DNA from: Flammeovirgaceae bacterium SG7u.111 | GTDB lineage: Bacteria > Bacteroidota > Bacteroidia > Cytophagales > Flammeovirgaceae | Reading direction: 5' to 3' | DNA length: 64,000 bases | NCBI GenBank assembly: GCA_034044135.1 | Contig: CP139021.1 | Location: 5,471,635-5,535,634 of the forward strand | Part shown: positions 9,004-18,389 of the stretch, in pieces | Numbering within the stretch: position 1 is the first letter of the stretch | Layout of the letters: the number at the start of each line of letters is the position of its first letter | Position numbers and translations under genes: made by a program | The notes under the pieces: model-generated | Databases searched by the model: none | Told to the model about the DNA's origin: nothing | Seen by the model: the letters and a program-made list of their open reading frames with translations, nothing else

Positions 9004-9855
9004 ATGAAAAACCTATCTCCAATGCGCTATTATTCTCTAGTACTCGCTTTATTTCTATTTGCCACATTAAGCTGCCAATCTCAAACAGAAGAAATGCAAG
9101 AGTCTGAATGGAAAGGCTTCAAGCGCCTTGACTTTTCTCTAGATAAACGAGATGTACGATTGATCATTCCACCCAAACCTCTCAATGAAAAGCCTTGGGT
9201 TTGGCGAGCCCGTTTCCCTGATTATCACTCCGAATTAGATAGTCTCTTGGTTTCAGAAGGTTTCCATATTGCCTATATCAATACCGACAACCAGTTTGGA
9301 AGCCCAAAAGCAGGAGAGGTTTGGAATACTTTTTATGAGTATATGACCACTACTTATCAACTCCAAAAAAAGGTAGTACTTTCCTGCCATAGCAGAGGTG
9401 GTCTTTTCGTCTACAATTGGGCAAAGAAAAACCCTGAAAAAATAGCCTGCATTTATGCCGATGCACCTGTTTGTGATTTTAAAAGCTGGCCTGCAGGCTT
9501 TGGCAATAGTAAAGGTAGTAGAAACGATTGGCGGACCTTAAAAGCTGAATATGGATTTGGGTCGGATGAAGAAACTAAAGCTTTTGCCGATAACCCAATA
9601 GATAATCTTGAAGCTTTGGCAGCAGCAAAAGTGCCCATTTTGCATACTGTGGGCTTGCAAGACAAAGTTGTCCCTCCTGAAGAGAACAGTTTTTTATTGG
9701 TCAATAAATACATCCGTCTGGGTGGTTCGGCAATGGTAAGCCCTTGCACAGAAGGCGAGCAGAAATCGGAAGGTCACCATTACCCTATCGAGAATCCTAG
9801 GTTGATTGCTGATTTCATAAAATATCATGCAATAAAATATACTCATGCCCCCTGA
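9004..9855 (+). CDS. alpha/beta hydrolase lipoprotein
   Basis: 283 residues from ATG 9004 (ATG 9022 is an alternative; a TTG further upstream is less likely). A lipobox-like TLSC follows a hydrophobic leader. The nucleophile is Ser130 in SCHSRGG, the acid is probably Asp220 in LQDKVVP, and the base is His258 or His259 in EGHHYP, which together make a plausible catalytic triad. The WVWRARFPDY segment near the N-terminus resembles secreted esterase-like proteins that accompany glycoside hydrolases. Its place after the GH2 gene suggests removal of an acyl group from a carbohydrate, but the substrate is unknown. It ends at a shared terminator facing rpoB. Confidence 0.75.
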   Translation: MKNLSPMRYYSLVLALFLFATLSCQSQTEEMQESEWKGFKRLDFSLDKRDVRLIIPPKPLNEKPWVWRARFPDYHSELDSLLVSEGFHIAYINTDNQFGSPKAGEVWNTFYEYMTTTYQLQKKVVLSCHSRGGLFVYNWAKKNPEKIACIYADAPVCDFKSWPAGFGNSKGSRNDWRTLKAEYGFGSDEETKAFADNPIDNLEALAAAKVPILHTVGLQDKVVPPEENSFLLVNKYIRLGGSAMVSPCTEGEQKSEGHHYPIENPRLIADFIKYHAIKYTHAP

Positions 9856-9926
9856 ATTCATCCTGATTTTAGCTTTATAAACGAACCAGTACAAAAAACC
9901 TTCATCCGAATGCAAAAGGCAACAAA

Positions 9927-9952
9927 AAAGCCCTGAATTTCTTCAGGGCTTT
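9927..9952. terminator. bidirectional terminator after rpoB and the hydrolase gene
   Basis: AAAGCCCTGAA (9927-9937) pairs with TTCAGGGCTTT (9942-9952). The minus-strand copy runs into a T tract (the A run at 9924-9929), 27 bases after the rpoB stop, so rpoB transcription should end here. Confidence 0.85.
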
Positions 9953-9978
9953 CGATATAAACTTCTCTTTTAAGAGAC

Positions 9979-12900
9979 TTAGTTGCTCATTGTAATCTCT
10001 AGTGCTAAACCTCTAAGTTCGTGAACCAATACATTGAACGATTCAGGAATATTTGGTTTAGGTAAGTTCTCACCTTTCACAATAGCCTCGTAAGCTTTTG
10101 CCCTACCTACTACGTCATCCGACTTGATAGTCAAAATCTCTTGCAGTACGTTGGCAGCACCAAATGCTTCGAGTGCCCACACTTCCATCTCTCCAAAACG
10201 CTGACCACCAAATTGTGCTTTACCACCAAGAGGTTGTTGCGTAATAAGCGAGTATGGTCCGATTGAACGGGCGTGCATCTTATCATCTACCAAGTGACCT
10301 AGTTTCAGCATGTAAATCACACCTACGGTTACTGGCTGGTCAAATCTGTTTCCAGAAAGACCATCGGTAAGATACGCTCTACCAAATGCTGGCAAACCTG
10401 CTTCTTCAAGCTCTTTGCTCACCTCTTCTTCAGTAGCTCCGTCAAAGATTGGAGTAGCATATTTTTTACCCATTTTCAAACCAGCCCATCCAAGAATAGT
10501 CTCATAGATCTGACCGATGTTCATCCTTGAAGGTACACCAAGTGGGTTCAATACAATATCTACTGGGGTTCCATCATCAAGAAATGGCATATCCTCATCC
10601 CTTACTATTCTGGCTACAACCCCTTTGTTACCATGACGACCCGCCATTTTATCACCTACTCTCAACTTACGTTTCTTAGCGATGTAAACTTTGGCCAATC
10701 TTACGATACCTGCAGGAAGTTCGTCTCCAACTTCTAGAGTAAACCTATCACGTTTGAAGAAACCAGTAATTTCATTACGTTTCTTGATATAGTTTTTCAC
10801 CATATCAGAAATCAAATTATTTACCCTTTCATCTTCTGTCCAGTTGTCAAGCAACACATCAGCGATGAGGTTAGACTCAGCATCTACTGCAAAGTTACTT
10901 TCATCTCTGTATGGGTTCTCCTCTGGGAAGAGGTTCGCTCTAATATTAGCTTCGTTGAACTTCACACCTTTACTGATGATCTCTTCACCAAACTTATGCC
11001 TTACCCCTAAAGAAGTATGACCTTCTAGCAAGGTTACCAGTTTTCTGACCATCTTCTCTTTCACAGCGGTCAAATCTCTGCTAAATTTCGCTTTTAGGTT
11101 TTCAACCTCTTTCTTAGAGCGAGCTCTTAAATCTTTATCTTTCTTAGGTCTTGAGAAAAGCTTGGTGTCAATTACCACACCTCTTAGTGACGGAGAAGCT
11201 TTCATTGAAGCATCTTTCACATCACCAGCTTTATCACCAAAGATTGCACGAAGAAGTTTTTCCTCAGGAGTAGGATCACTTTCTCCTTTAGGAGTAATCT
11301 TACCAATTAGGATATCTCCTTCTTTCACCTCAGCACCTACACGGATAATACCGTTTTCGTCAAGGTTTCTTACAGCTTCCTCACTTACGTTAGGAATTTC
11401 AGAAGTAAGCTCCTCTTCTCCACGTTTAGTATCTCTAACTTCTAGTTCAAATTCATCAATATGAATTGAAGTAAAGATATCGTCTCTAACTACTTTCTCT
11501 GAGATTACAATAGCATCCTCAAAGTTGTACCCTTGCCACGGCATAAATGCAACCATCATGTTGCGACCAAGTGCAAGCTCACCTTTTTCAGTAGCGTAGC
11601 CATCACAAAGAACTTGTCCTTTCTTCACTTTGTCACCTCTAACTACTAGTGGCTTCAAGTTAACACAAGTATCTTGGTTGGTTCTTCTAAATTTAGTAAG
11701 TGGATGAGCCACTACTTCGTCATCGAAGCTAGCCAATTGCTGATCATCAGAAAGGTCGTATTTGATCTTGATAACTGTAGAGTCAACAAAATCAACTACA
11801 CCATCTTCTTTTGCTCTTAGTACAGATCTAGAATCGGTAGCAACTCTACCTTCTAAGCCAGTACCTACTATAGGAGCCTGAGCTCTCAACAATGGAACTG
11901 CTTGACGCTGCATGTTCGATCCCATCAAGGCACGGTTAGCATCATCATGTTCCAAGAAAGGAATCATAGATGCCGCAACCGATACAATTTGATTAGGAGC
12001 AACATCCATATAAGAAACATCCTCAGGACCTTTCAATGGGAAGTCGCCTTCAAACCTGGTTTTTACAATGCTGTTCTCAAAATCACCTTTATCACTCAAA
12101 GGAGCATTTGCCTGAGCAATAAAGTGATCATCTTCCTCCTCAGCACTCAAATATTCTACCTGCTCCGTCATATCTACTTTACCATTACCTACCTTTCTAT
12201 AAGGAGTTTCGATAAAGCCCATTGAGTTTACTTTCGCATAAACACAAAGAGAAGAGATAAGACAAATGTTTGGTCCTTCAGGAGTCTCAATCGTACACAA
12301 ACGACCGTAGTGAGTGTAGTGAACATCACGCACCTCAAAACCAGCCCTTTCCCTAGAAAGCCCACCAGGACCTAGTGCAGAAACCCTACGCTTGTGAGTT
12401 ACCTCGGCAAGCGGGTTGGTCTGATCCATGAACTGAGAAAGTTGGTTAGTACCGAAGAATGAGTTGATCACAGAAGAAAGTGTCCTAGCGTTGATCAAAT
12501 CAACAGGTTTGAAATCTTCGTTATCTCTCACATTCATTCTCTCTTTGATAGTCCTTGCCATCCTTGCAAGACCAACACCAAATTGAGAATAAAGCTGCTC
12601 ACCTACCGTTCTTACACGCCTGTTACTCAAGTGGTCAATATCATCGACTACCGCTTTTGAGTTGATAAGCGTGATGAGGTATTTAACGATGCTGATAATA
12701 TCAACCTTGGTAAGTACTTTAGTTGAAATATCAGTATCAGAATTAAGTTTCTTATTGATTCTGTAGCGACCAACTTCACCCAAATCGTACCTCTTATCAC
12801 TAAAGAAAAGGTTTTGGATGATATCACGAGCAGTTTGCTCATCAGGCGCTTCAGTGTTCCTAAGTTGCCTATAGATTTGCTCAACTGCCTCTTTTTCAGA

Positions 12901-13848
12901 GTTTGAGTTATCTTTTTGAAGCGTGTTGTAGATAATGGTGTAATCGGCGATGTTGATATCAGCCCTGTGAAGGATGATAGAAGAAACACCAGAATCCAAT
13001 ATCATGTCGATATCTTCTTCTGTAACTACCGAATCCCTTTCCATCAATACCTCGTTACGGTCGATAGAAACAACTTCGCCAGTATCTTCATCTACAAAGT
13101 CTTCAGTCCATGTCTTCAAAACCCTTGCAGCCAACCTACGGTCAACTACTTTTTTAAGGTTCTTCTTGTTGGCCTCTACTTCCTCAGAAAGACCGAAAAG
13201 ATCAAGAATATCTTTGTCAGAACCCCAACCAATTGCCCTAAGCAATGTAGTTACAGGGAACTTTTTCTTACGGTCTATGTAAGCGTACATGACGTTGTTC
13301 ACATCAGTAGCAAATTCAATCCAAGAACCTTTAAAAGGAATTACCCTAGCAGAATAAAGCTTTGTACCGTTAGTGTGCTTGCTTTGCGCAAAGAACACCC
13401 CTGGAGAACGGTGAAGCTGTGAAACGATAACCCTTTCGGCACCGTTGATCACGAACGAACCTTTCTCAGTCATGTATGGGATATTCCCCAAGAACACTTC
13501 TTGCTCTATAGTCTCAAAATCGTCGTTGTCCTCATCGTTGCAAGAAAGCCTCAACTTAGCTTTCAATGGAACAGAGTAGGTCAGACCACGATCTATCGAC
13601 TCATCCACCGAATATTTAGGCGGATCGACAGTGTAATCGATGAATTCCAACACAAAATTCTCCCTCGAATCCGAAATAGGAAAGTTCTCTGCAAATACTT
13701 GGTAGAGTCCTTCTTTCATTCGCTTCTCAGGCGGTGTATCTAATTGGAAAAAATCCGTGAAAGATCTGAATTGCAGATCCAAAAAATCAGGATAGTCCAA
13801 CACTTTTTTAATTGATGCAAAAGATTTCCTTCCGTCTGTAGTCACCAA
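9979..13848 (-). CDS. rpoB: RNA polymerase beta subunit
   Basis: 1289 residues, full length for Bacteroidota RpoB. The catalytic beta subunit of RNA polymerase shows all expected landmarks: the [12 protein letters not shown] start region, the rifamycin cluster [20 protein letters not shown] at about 468-490, [19 protein letters not shown], and the C-terminal [20 protein letters not shown]. The classic rifampicin sites (E. coli D516, H526, S531) are unchanged. Thr519 and Cys529 stand where E. coli has Pro560 and Gly570. The gene has its own promoter-like sequence and terminator. No rplL lies upstream and no rpoC downstream, which is unusual. It could be the only copy, moved out of the operon, or a second copy. 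Confidence 0.97.
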   Translation of the reverse strand: MVTTDGRKSFASIKKVLDYPDFLDLQFRSFTDFFQLDTPPEKRMKEGLYQVFAENFPISDSRENFVLEFIDYTVDPPKYSVDESIDRGLTYSVPLKAKLRLSCNDEDNDDFETIEQEVFLGNIPYMTEKGSFVINGAERVIVSQLHRSPGVFFAQSKHTNGTKLYSARVIPFKGSWIEFATDVNNVMYAYIDRKKKFPVTTLLRAIGWGSDKDILDLFGLSEEVEANKKNLKKVVDRRLAARVLKTWTEDFVDEDTGEVVSIDRNEVLMERDSVVTEEDIDMILDSGVSSIILHRADINIADYTIIYNTLQKDNSNSEKEAVEQIYRQLRNTEAPDEQTARDIIQNLFFSDKRYDLGEVGRYRINKKLNSDTDISTKVLTKVDIISIVKYLITLINSKAVVDDIDHLSNRRVRTVGEQLYSQFGVGLARMARTIKERMNVRDNEDFKPVDLINARTLSSVINSFFGTNQLSQFMDQTNPLAEVTHKRRVSALGPGGLSRERAGFEVRDVHYTHYGRLCTIETPEGPNICLISSLCVYAKVNSMGFIETPYRKVGNGKVDMTEQVEYLSAEEEDDHFIAQANAPLSDKGDFENSIVKTRFEGDFPLKGPEDVSYMDVAPNQIVSVAASMIPFLEHDDANRALMGSNMQRQAVPLLRAQAPIVGTGLEGRVATDSRSVLRAKEDGVVDFVDSTVIKIKYDLSDDQQLASFDDEVVAHPLTKFRRTNQDTCVNLKPLVVRGDKVKKGQVLCDGYATEKGELALGRNMMVAFMPWQGYNFEDAIVISEKVVRDDIFTSIHIDEFELEVRDTKRGEEELTSEIPNVSEEAVRNLDENGIIRVGAEVKEGDILIGKITPKGESDPTPEEKLLRAIFGDKAGDVKDASMKASPSLRGVVIDTKLFSRPKKDKDLRARSKKEVENLKAKFSRDLTAVKEKMVRKLVTLLEGHTSLGVRHKFGEEIISKGVKFNEANIRANLFPEENPYRDESNFAVDAESNLIADVLLDNWTEDERVNNLISDMVKNYIKKRNEITGFFKRDRFTLEVGDELPAGIVRLAKVYIAKKRKLRVGDKMAGRHGNKGVVARIVRDEDMPFLDDGTPVDIVLNPLGVPSRMNIGQIYETILGWAGLKMGKKYATPIFDGATEEEVSKELEEAGLPAFGRAYLTDGLSGNRFDQPVTVGVIYMLKLGHLVDDKMHARSIGPYSLITQQPLGGKAQFGGQRFGEMEVWALEAFGAANVLQEILTIKSDDVVGRAKAYEAIVKGENLPKPNIPESFNVLVHELRGLALEITMSN

Positions 13849-13941
13849 GGTTTTATTATTTTTTGGTTTTAAGAAAATACGCTGTTACTCAATTCCGTAC
13901 GACATACCGTGCCCTAGGACACGTGTTTTCGATAGGGAATT
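13849..13941 (-). promoter_or_regulatory. structured 5' leader of rpoB
   Basis: In the leader, GGAATT (13936-13941) on the plus strand can pair with AATTCC (13891-13896). Inside it, CCGTGCCCTAGGACACG forms a second short stem. The outer stem would start at about the first transcribed base given the promoter at 13948-13978. Function is inferred only; it could protect the mRNA or regulate translation. Confidence 0.35.
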
Positions 13942-13947
13942 AACGTG

Positions 13948-13978
13948 CGAAATTAAACCTATTCCCACTAAAACACAA
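13948..13978 (-). promoter_or_regulatory. rpoB promoter candidate
   Basis: On the minus strand TTG (13978-13976), a 20-base spacer, and TAATTTCG (13955-13948) match the Bacteroidota primary-sigma pattern TTG-N19-20-TAnnTTTG with one mismatch in the -7 box. It lies about 100 bases upstream of the rpoB start. Confidence 0.55.
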
Positions 13979-14125
13979 AGGAATATCTATATTTATTAAA
14001 TAAAGGTTATTTCACACAAGAGCAATACAACAATTTTACATTGTTAAAAACACAACTAATACGCCGGTTCAAAAATTCGAAACAGTTTAGAACAGGTAGT
14101 GTTATGTTTATAGCAGATATAAAAA

Positions 14126-14797
14126 ATGGCTTACAAACCCTCCTCCATGACACCAAGTACAAATGAGCAACTAATTATTTTTGTAAAAAACCCTCAAATG
14201 GGACATGTAAAAACCCGATTAGCTCTCGAAACTTCCCCCCCTATCGCACTTACATTATATAAGAGGTTATTAGCCTACACCCAAGAAGCTACTAAAGGAC
14301 TGCCCTTCAAAAAATCAGTTTGGTACGACCAAAAAATAGACTACGAAGACCTTTGGTCAAACCAGTCATTTGAAAAGGCTGTACAACGTGGCGATGGGCT
14401 AGGCTCTCGAATGGCTGGTGCATTTTTATCTGCATTTACAGGAGGAGCAAAAAAGGTGGCGATCATCGGCAGTGATTGCCCGTACATAACCGAGGAAATT
14501 ATAAAAGAGGCTTTTCATAGCCTAGACACTCACGACGCCGTAATTGGTCCAGCCTTGGATGGCGGGTATTATCTCATAGGCCTGAAAAAACCTTTTGAAC
14601 AAGCGTTTCTGAACAAACCATGGAGTACGCCAAGCGTTTTGCAGCTCACAATTTCCGATTTCCAAGAAGCTGGGCTCTCCTATCATTTGCTAGAAGAGCT
14701 AAGCGACCTGGATACTTACGATGACCTGCAAAATTGTGATTGGCTATATAAGGAGTTTAAAGAAATAGTAAGCCGAGCTAACCCTCCACAGCTATGA
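14126..14797 (+). CDS. TIGR04282/DUF2064 family glycosyltransferase-like protein
   Basis: 223 residues. It shows the small nucleotidyl/glycosyltransferase-like fold of DUF2064: LIIFVKNPQMGHVKTRLA near the start, GDGLGSRM in the middle, IIGSDCPYI (a DxD-like metal site region) and GPALDGGYYLIGL. The family is sometimes linked to arsenosugar synthesis, but no arsenic genes are adjacent, so the substrate is open. ATG 14126 is used; ATG 14147 is an alternative start. The last 20 bases overlap the 3' end of the convergent ridA gene. Confidence 0.85.
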   Translation: MAYKPSSMTPSTNEQLIIFVKNPQMGHVKTRLALETSPPIALTLYKRLLAYTQEATKGLPFKKSVWYDQKIDYEDLWSNQSFEKAVQRGDGLGSRMAGAFLSAFTGGAKKVAIIGSDCPYITEEIIKEAFHSLDTHDAVIGPALDGGYYLIGLKKPFEQAFLNKPWSTPSVLQLTISDFQEAGLSYHLLEELSDLDTYDDLQNCDWLYKEFKEIVSRANPPQL

Positions 14798-15158
14798 GGG
14801 AAATTTCTACCTGCACATTTTTAGGCAAACAGCTTACCTCCACGGTTTCTCTAGCGGGGTATTTTCCGTCAAAATAAGATCCATATATTTCGTTTACAAC
14901 AGCAAAGTTTGCCATATCGGCAAGGAAGATACTGCATTTCACTACGTTCTTAAAACCTAGCCCTGCTTCCTCTAAAATCAAGCCTAGATTTTTCATCACT
15001 TGGTGAGCTTCAGTTTCCACATCTTTGTTCATAAGTTTGCCAGTACTGCCATCTATGCAAATCTGGCCCGACACATACAAAGTACCATTCGCCATCACGG
15101 CCTGATTATAAGGGCCAATAGGCTGGCCTGCTTTAGGGGTATTTATTATGTTAGCCAT
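14778..15158 (-). CDS. ridA: RidA family enamine/imine deaminase
   Basis: 126 residues, the usual size. RidA hydrolyses reactive 2-aminoacrylate and related enamines released by PLP enzymes, in the cytoplasm as a trimer. The signature is complete: GPYNQAV near the N-terminus, YVSGQICID, Arg103 in YPARETVEV, and Glu118 in NVQVEISLIAV. A threonine dehydratase-like gene, a potential source of the substrate, is at 36999 but not linked. The gene overlaps its convergent neighbour by 20 bases at the 3' end. Confidence 0.93.
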   Translation of the reverse strand: MANIINTPKAGQPIGPYNQAVMANGTLYVSGQICIDGSTGKLMNKDVETEAHQVMKNLGLILEEAGLGFKNVVKCSIFLADMANFAVVNEIYGSYFDGKYPARETVEVSCLPKNVQVEISLIAVEG

Positions 15159-15362
15159 CAGAATGTTGTTTTGATTTTTAAAATTGAGTTTGAATTGGGG
15201 AAATTAGAGAAAATCCTTGAAAACTTTACAGATATCATCCAAACCGTTCTTAAAATATTCCGTATATTGAACCATGCTCAAGAAAGCCCGTAACATTTAT
15301 AAACAAGGGGATTGAAGCGTATTAATTGAATTTTAATTGTAAAACTATAAACCAAATGTATT

Positions 15363-15623
15363 ATGGACAATGGTAATAATATTGGGACTTTTTTTGTGGG
15401 CGTCCTACTTGGCGCAACAGTAGGAGCTGCTACCGCACTTCTTATGGCACCCGACAAAGGAAAAAGAACCAGAAAGAAAATCAACAGAAAACTAAGAGAC
15501 TTGAATGACGACCTCCAAGAGCTTGTAGACAAAGGAAAAGATTCTTTTGACCACATCACCGAGGATGTGGAAAGCAACCTCAATACCATTGCCAAACGGG
15601 GCAAAAGACTGGTTCAAAAGTAA
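15363..15623 (+). CDS. YtxH domain membrane protein
   Basis: 86 residues. A glycine/alanine-rich membrane helix spans about 8-28 (FFVGVLLGATVGAATALLMA) and is followed by the PDKGKRTRKKI motif and a charged helical tail, the YtxH pattern. These are small envelope proteins often linked to stress; no biochemical role is firmly known. The gene is monocistronic and ends in a strong terminator. Confidence 0.85.
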   Translation: MDNGNNIGTFFVGVLLGATVGAATALLMAPDKGKRTRKKINRKLRDLNDDLQELVDKGKDSFDHITEDVESNLNTIAKRGKRLVQK

Positions 15624-15627
15624 TTTG

Positions 15628-15660
15628 AAAAAGGGGATGGCTTACACCATCCCCCTTTTT
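15628..15660 (+). terminator. terminator after the YtxH gene
   Basis: AAAAAGGGGATGG pairs with CCATCCCCCTTTTT around a short loop, ending in a T run. It also separates the convergent MBL gene. Confidence 0.85.
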
Positions 15661-15678
15661 GTTTGCCCACTGCCCTGT

Positions 15679-16443
15679 TTATATTTTCAACTTCAGCCCA
15701 TCATAGGCAAGGTTGATATGCTCTGGCAATGATTTGCACATCTCTTCATGAAAGCCCATCCGGTAGCTTATATGCGTAAAAAAGGCTTTTTCAGGCTGTA
15801 TTTGCTCCACTATTGCCAATGCCTCATCGAGAGTGAGGTGTGAAATATGGGACTGAGGCTGCAACGCATTCAGCACTAATACTTTTGTCCCTTTTATCTT
15901 CTCCATCTCCTTTTCGCTTATCGTTTTCGCATCAGTGATGTAGGTAAAATCTTTGATTCGGAAACCTAGTACTGGCAGCTTGTAGTGCATCACCTCAATA
16001 GGCGTCACTTTGGTCTCTCCCACATAAAACTCCTCCTCGGCTGAAATCTCCTTGATATTTACCGAAGCAATCCCTGGATATTTATTTTCCGCAAACATGT
16101 AGGAATACTCCATTTTCAGGTGCTTTATCACCTCTTGGTTGGCAAAAACGGGAATATCATTTTTCTGCCTGAAATAAAACGGGCGGATATCGTCCAGCCC
16201 TGCCACATGATCTTTATGATGATGCGTAAACAAAACTGCATCTAATTTTTTTACATGCTCACGAAGCATTTGTTGGCGAAAATCCGGACCAGTGTCCACT
16301 ACAATATTCTGTCCGTCCACTTCTATCATGATAGAAGAGCGCAGCCTTTTGTCCCTAAAATCTATCGATAAGCAAACTGGTTCTTCACAGCCAATAAACG
16401 GTACGCCTTGGGAGGTACCTGTCCCCAAAAAAGTCACCTTCAA
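15679..16443 (-). CDS. MBL-fold metal-dependent hydrolase (PhnP-like)
   Basis: 254 residues. Opens with VTFLGTGTSQGVPFIGC, typical of the PhnP/RNase Z-like branch of metallo-beta-lactamase folds. The metal motif H74-x-H76-x-D78-H79 (THHHKDHVAG) is intact, with further ligands in SHLTLDEA and FFTHIS. The branch contains cyclic phosphodiesterases, and the substrate here is not determined. Many Bacteroidota carry one copy of this protein as a conserved cytoplasmic enzyme. Confidence 0.88.
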   Translation of the reverse strand: MKVTFLGTGTSQGVPFIGCEEPVCLSIDFRDKRLRSSIMIEVDGQNIVVDTGPDFRQQMLREHVKKLDAVLFTHHHKDHVAGLDDIRPFYFRQKNDIPVFANQEVIKHLKMEYSYMFAENKYPGIASVNIKEISAEEEFYVGETKVTPIEVMHYKLPVLGFRIKDFTYITDAKTISEKEMEKIKGTKVLVLNALQPQSHISHLTLDEALAIVEQIQPEKAFFTHISYRMGFHEEMCKSLPEHINLAYDGLKLKI

Positions 16444-16677
16444 AATATGAATAAGTTAAGTCTCCAACAATCAAAGCCCTTCAACCTCGCAGGTTTTCAG
16501 AACTTCTCGAAATTAGGTAAAAATCTCCAAATACAAACAGCCTGTGCGGCAGGAAGGTTTCTGGAAAGAGGAAATGGTGTCAATCCAAGAGTAAATTGTT
16601 TTTTACCTATGGGAGACAAGCCATCAAGTATCAAACTATTGGGCTATAATTGCTAATAAGACTTATATTGAACCTTA

Positions 16678-17145
16678 ATGAATATAATCACAGAAGAGAT
16701 TGAGCACGAATTGATAAAAGCAATGGATACTTTTGTGCTTACTGCTAGAATGCTTATCCAAAAACTTATAATAGAAACTTCTCAACCTGAGATTGAAAGG
16801 GTCAAAAGAGGAGAATATCACTTAATTGAAGATGCGGAATTATTGAATGGGAAAGACACATTAAATGACAGTTGGGATTTTTTTATTCATGGAGAGCATT
16901 GCCTTTTTGAAAATAGAGTAACAGGACAAAAAATTGAAGTCTCACTTGGAGATCACGAATTTATAGAAAATTTAGACCCGTATTTTTTCTATGATTTTCT
17001 AAGAACAACAGAGAGCCTACATCACTTAACCCAATATTTTGAGGATTCATTTAGTAGTGTACTCGATTTTTTTAATAGCCTTGTAAATAAAGGATGTATG
17101 GTACGTATCTATAAAAATGAGTATAGGAAAAATGACAAAAGATGA
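16678..17145 (+). CDS. DUF6896-like protein, possible immunity protein
   Basis: 155 residues, no signal peptide or membrane segment. The middle carries DSWDFFIHGEHCLFENRVTG followed by a conserved-looking DPYFFYDFLRT, the pattern I associate with DUF6896, a family often found among toxin-immunity genes. It overlaps the next gene by 28 bases (or 14 with the later start), so the two are probably translated together. Base composition is clearly more AT-rich than the flanking genes, which fits acquisition by transfer. The family call is from memory of the motif and is tentative. Confidence 0.6.
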   Translation: MNIITEEIEHELIKAMDTFVLTARMLIQKLIIETSQPEIERVKRGEYHLIEDAELLNGKDTLNDSWDFFIHGEHCLFENRVTGQKIEVSLGDHEFIENLDPYFFYDFLRTTESLHHLTQYFEDSFSSVLDFFNSLVNKGCMVRIYKNEYRKNDKR

Positions 17146-17785
17146 GTTCATAAATATTATTAGAGAAGGTTCGGTGGATAAAAAACATCAAGTAATTCAA
17201 GATGCTGACCCCACCTTTTTTGACGATACCTTGTTCAATATTCTTGTTTCACAACTTGAGAATGCAGATTATCGGGTACGATTCTCCGCTCTTTATTACC
17301 TTATTGATAAATTTTCAAAAGAGCTATCTGAGCCCACAGATGAACTTGCAAACCTTATGGTGAAATTGTTAAAAGATAAAGCCATTGTTATTGATAGAGC
17401 AGCATGGGCGCTAAGTATTATGGGAGAAATCGGTCTGAACAAACTGTTTAAAAATGCACACACAAAAGATTCAAAACTAAGAAGAAATGTAATTTGGGCA
17501 ATTGGAAGAAATACTAACCTTAATTTGAAAAAGGAAAAAGCTATTCAAATATTAATGGAGGGCATTCAAGATAAAAATGAGGAGATTAGATTTACCTCCA
17601 TGTGTTCTTTAATAGATATAAGTCCCTTAAGAAATGATGACTACTACATGATCAAAGGTTATGATTTTACTGAAGTTTACAAGAAGATGAAAGCAACCGC
17701 CAAATACTTCATGGAATCAGACAATGAATCGCATAGGGATTTTGGTAAAAGGTATTTTATTTGGATTGAAGAAGAAAAAAAATAG
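17117..17785 (+). CDS. HEAT-repeat protein, immunity-like
   Basis: 222 residues from ATG 17117 (ATG 17132 is equally plausible and gives a smaller overlap). All-helical; HEAT-like repeats run from about 25 to 170 (YRVRFSALYYLID, VIDRAAWALSIMGE, LRRNVIWAIGR, EEIRFTSMCSLID). HEAT proteins of this size are frequent in immunity gene groups and act as binding scaffolds. The gene sits between a DUF6896-like gene and an unknown gene with only 4 bases to the latter, so this is a three-gene operon. AT-rich like its neighbours. Confidence 0.7.
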   Translation: MSIGKMTKDEFINIIREGSVDKKHQVIQDADPTFFDDTLFNILVSQLENADYRVRFSALYYLIDKFSKELSEPTDELANLMVKLLKDKAIVIDRAAWALSIMGEIGLNKLFKNAHTKDSKLRRNVIWAIGRNTNLNLKKEKAIQILMEGIQDKNEEIRFTSMCSLIDISPLRNDDYYMIKGYDFTEVYKKMKATAKYFMESDNESHRDFGKRYFIWIEEEKK

Positions 17786-17789
17786 ACCT

Positions 17790-18260
17790 ATGCCTTTCTT
17801 TAAGAACATTTTCAGCTCCAAAAAGTCAAAAATGATTGATAAAAATAATAGGAATATAAAACTGAGTGACTCTTTCAGCTTAAAACCCTTTTCAATACTT
17901 GAAGCAGTAGAAAACCAGCACCTTAGTAAACAACAAGAAATTCGGGATATGGGGAATGGTTGGGTATGGCTTGATGTAAAAAATGTGAAGGTAAGAGGCA
18001 ACTGTTTTATCTTCTCTTTATGCTTTCTGAATAAAGAGTTAGTTGAGCTATCATTCATAATTCAAGATAACCCATTCGAATTAAATCCTTCGTGGAATTC
18101 TTGGAATAAACAAGCCGAACAAAATAAACTGAAACACCATCAAAAATGGCTAAAAAAAGAGCTGGGCAATGAAAGAGATTTTCATTGGGGAAAAACATGG
18201 GTAAATTATGACTCTAAAGGAGGCTTTAGTTCAATTGGAATACGGTATAGTAAAAACTAA
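17790..18260 (+). CDS. unknown protein of the immunity-like operon
   Basis: 156 residues from ATG 17790, four bases after the HEAT gene. I prefer this to the in-frame ATG 17724, which lies inside the HEAT gene. No signal peptide. The C-terminal half has the pattern W-N-S-W-N-K-Q-A-E, KHHQKWLKKELG, FHWGKTWVNYDSKGGFSSI, which I have the impression of seeing in unnamed small proteins of Bacillota and Bacteroidota near toxin systems; I cannot attach a family name. Function unknown. Confidence 0.65.
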   Translation: MPFFKNIFSSKKSKMIDKNNRNIKLSDSFSLKPFSILEAVENQHLSKQQEIRDMGNGWVWLDVKNVKVRGNCFIFSLCFLNKELVELSFIIQDNPFELNPSWNSWNKQAEQNKLKHHQKWLKKELGNERDFHWGKTWVNYDSKGGFSSIGIRYSKN

Positions 18261-18389
18261 AATAGCCACCATATAAATCTAAATTCTCTCTAAAAAAACT
18301 CCTTGCCCCAACACCAAAAATCCAATACCTTTGGAACAAGGCTACACGCCCCTCTCAAGTCTTATTTTTTTGAAAGATCAAAAACACAA

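Noticed and set aside
12916-13422. Long reading frames on the strand opposite rpoB
   Set aside because: They mirror rpoB codons and have no motif; shadow frames.
16408-16656. 82-codon frame and half of an AACCTCGCAGGTT palindrome after the MBL gene
   Set aside because: The frame overlaps the start of the MBL gene and lacks any protein pattern; the palindrome is only partial.
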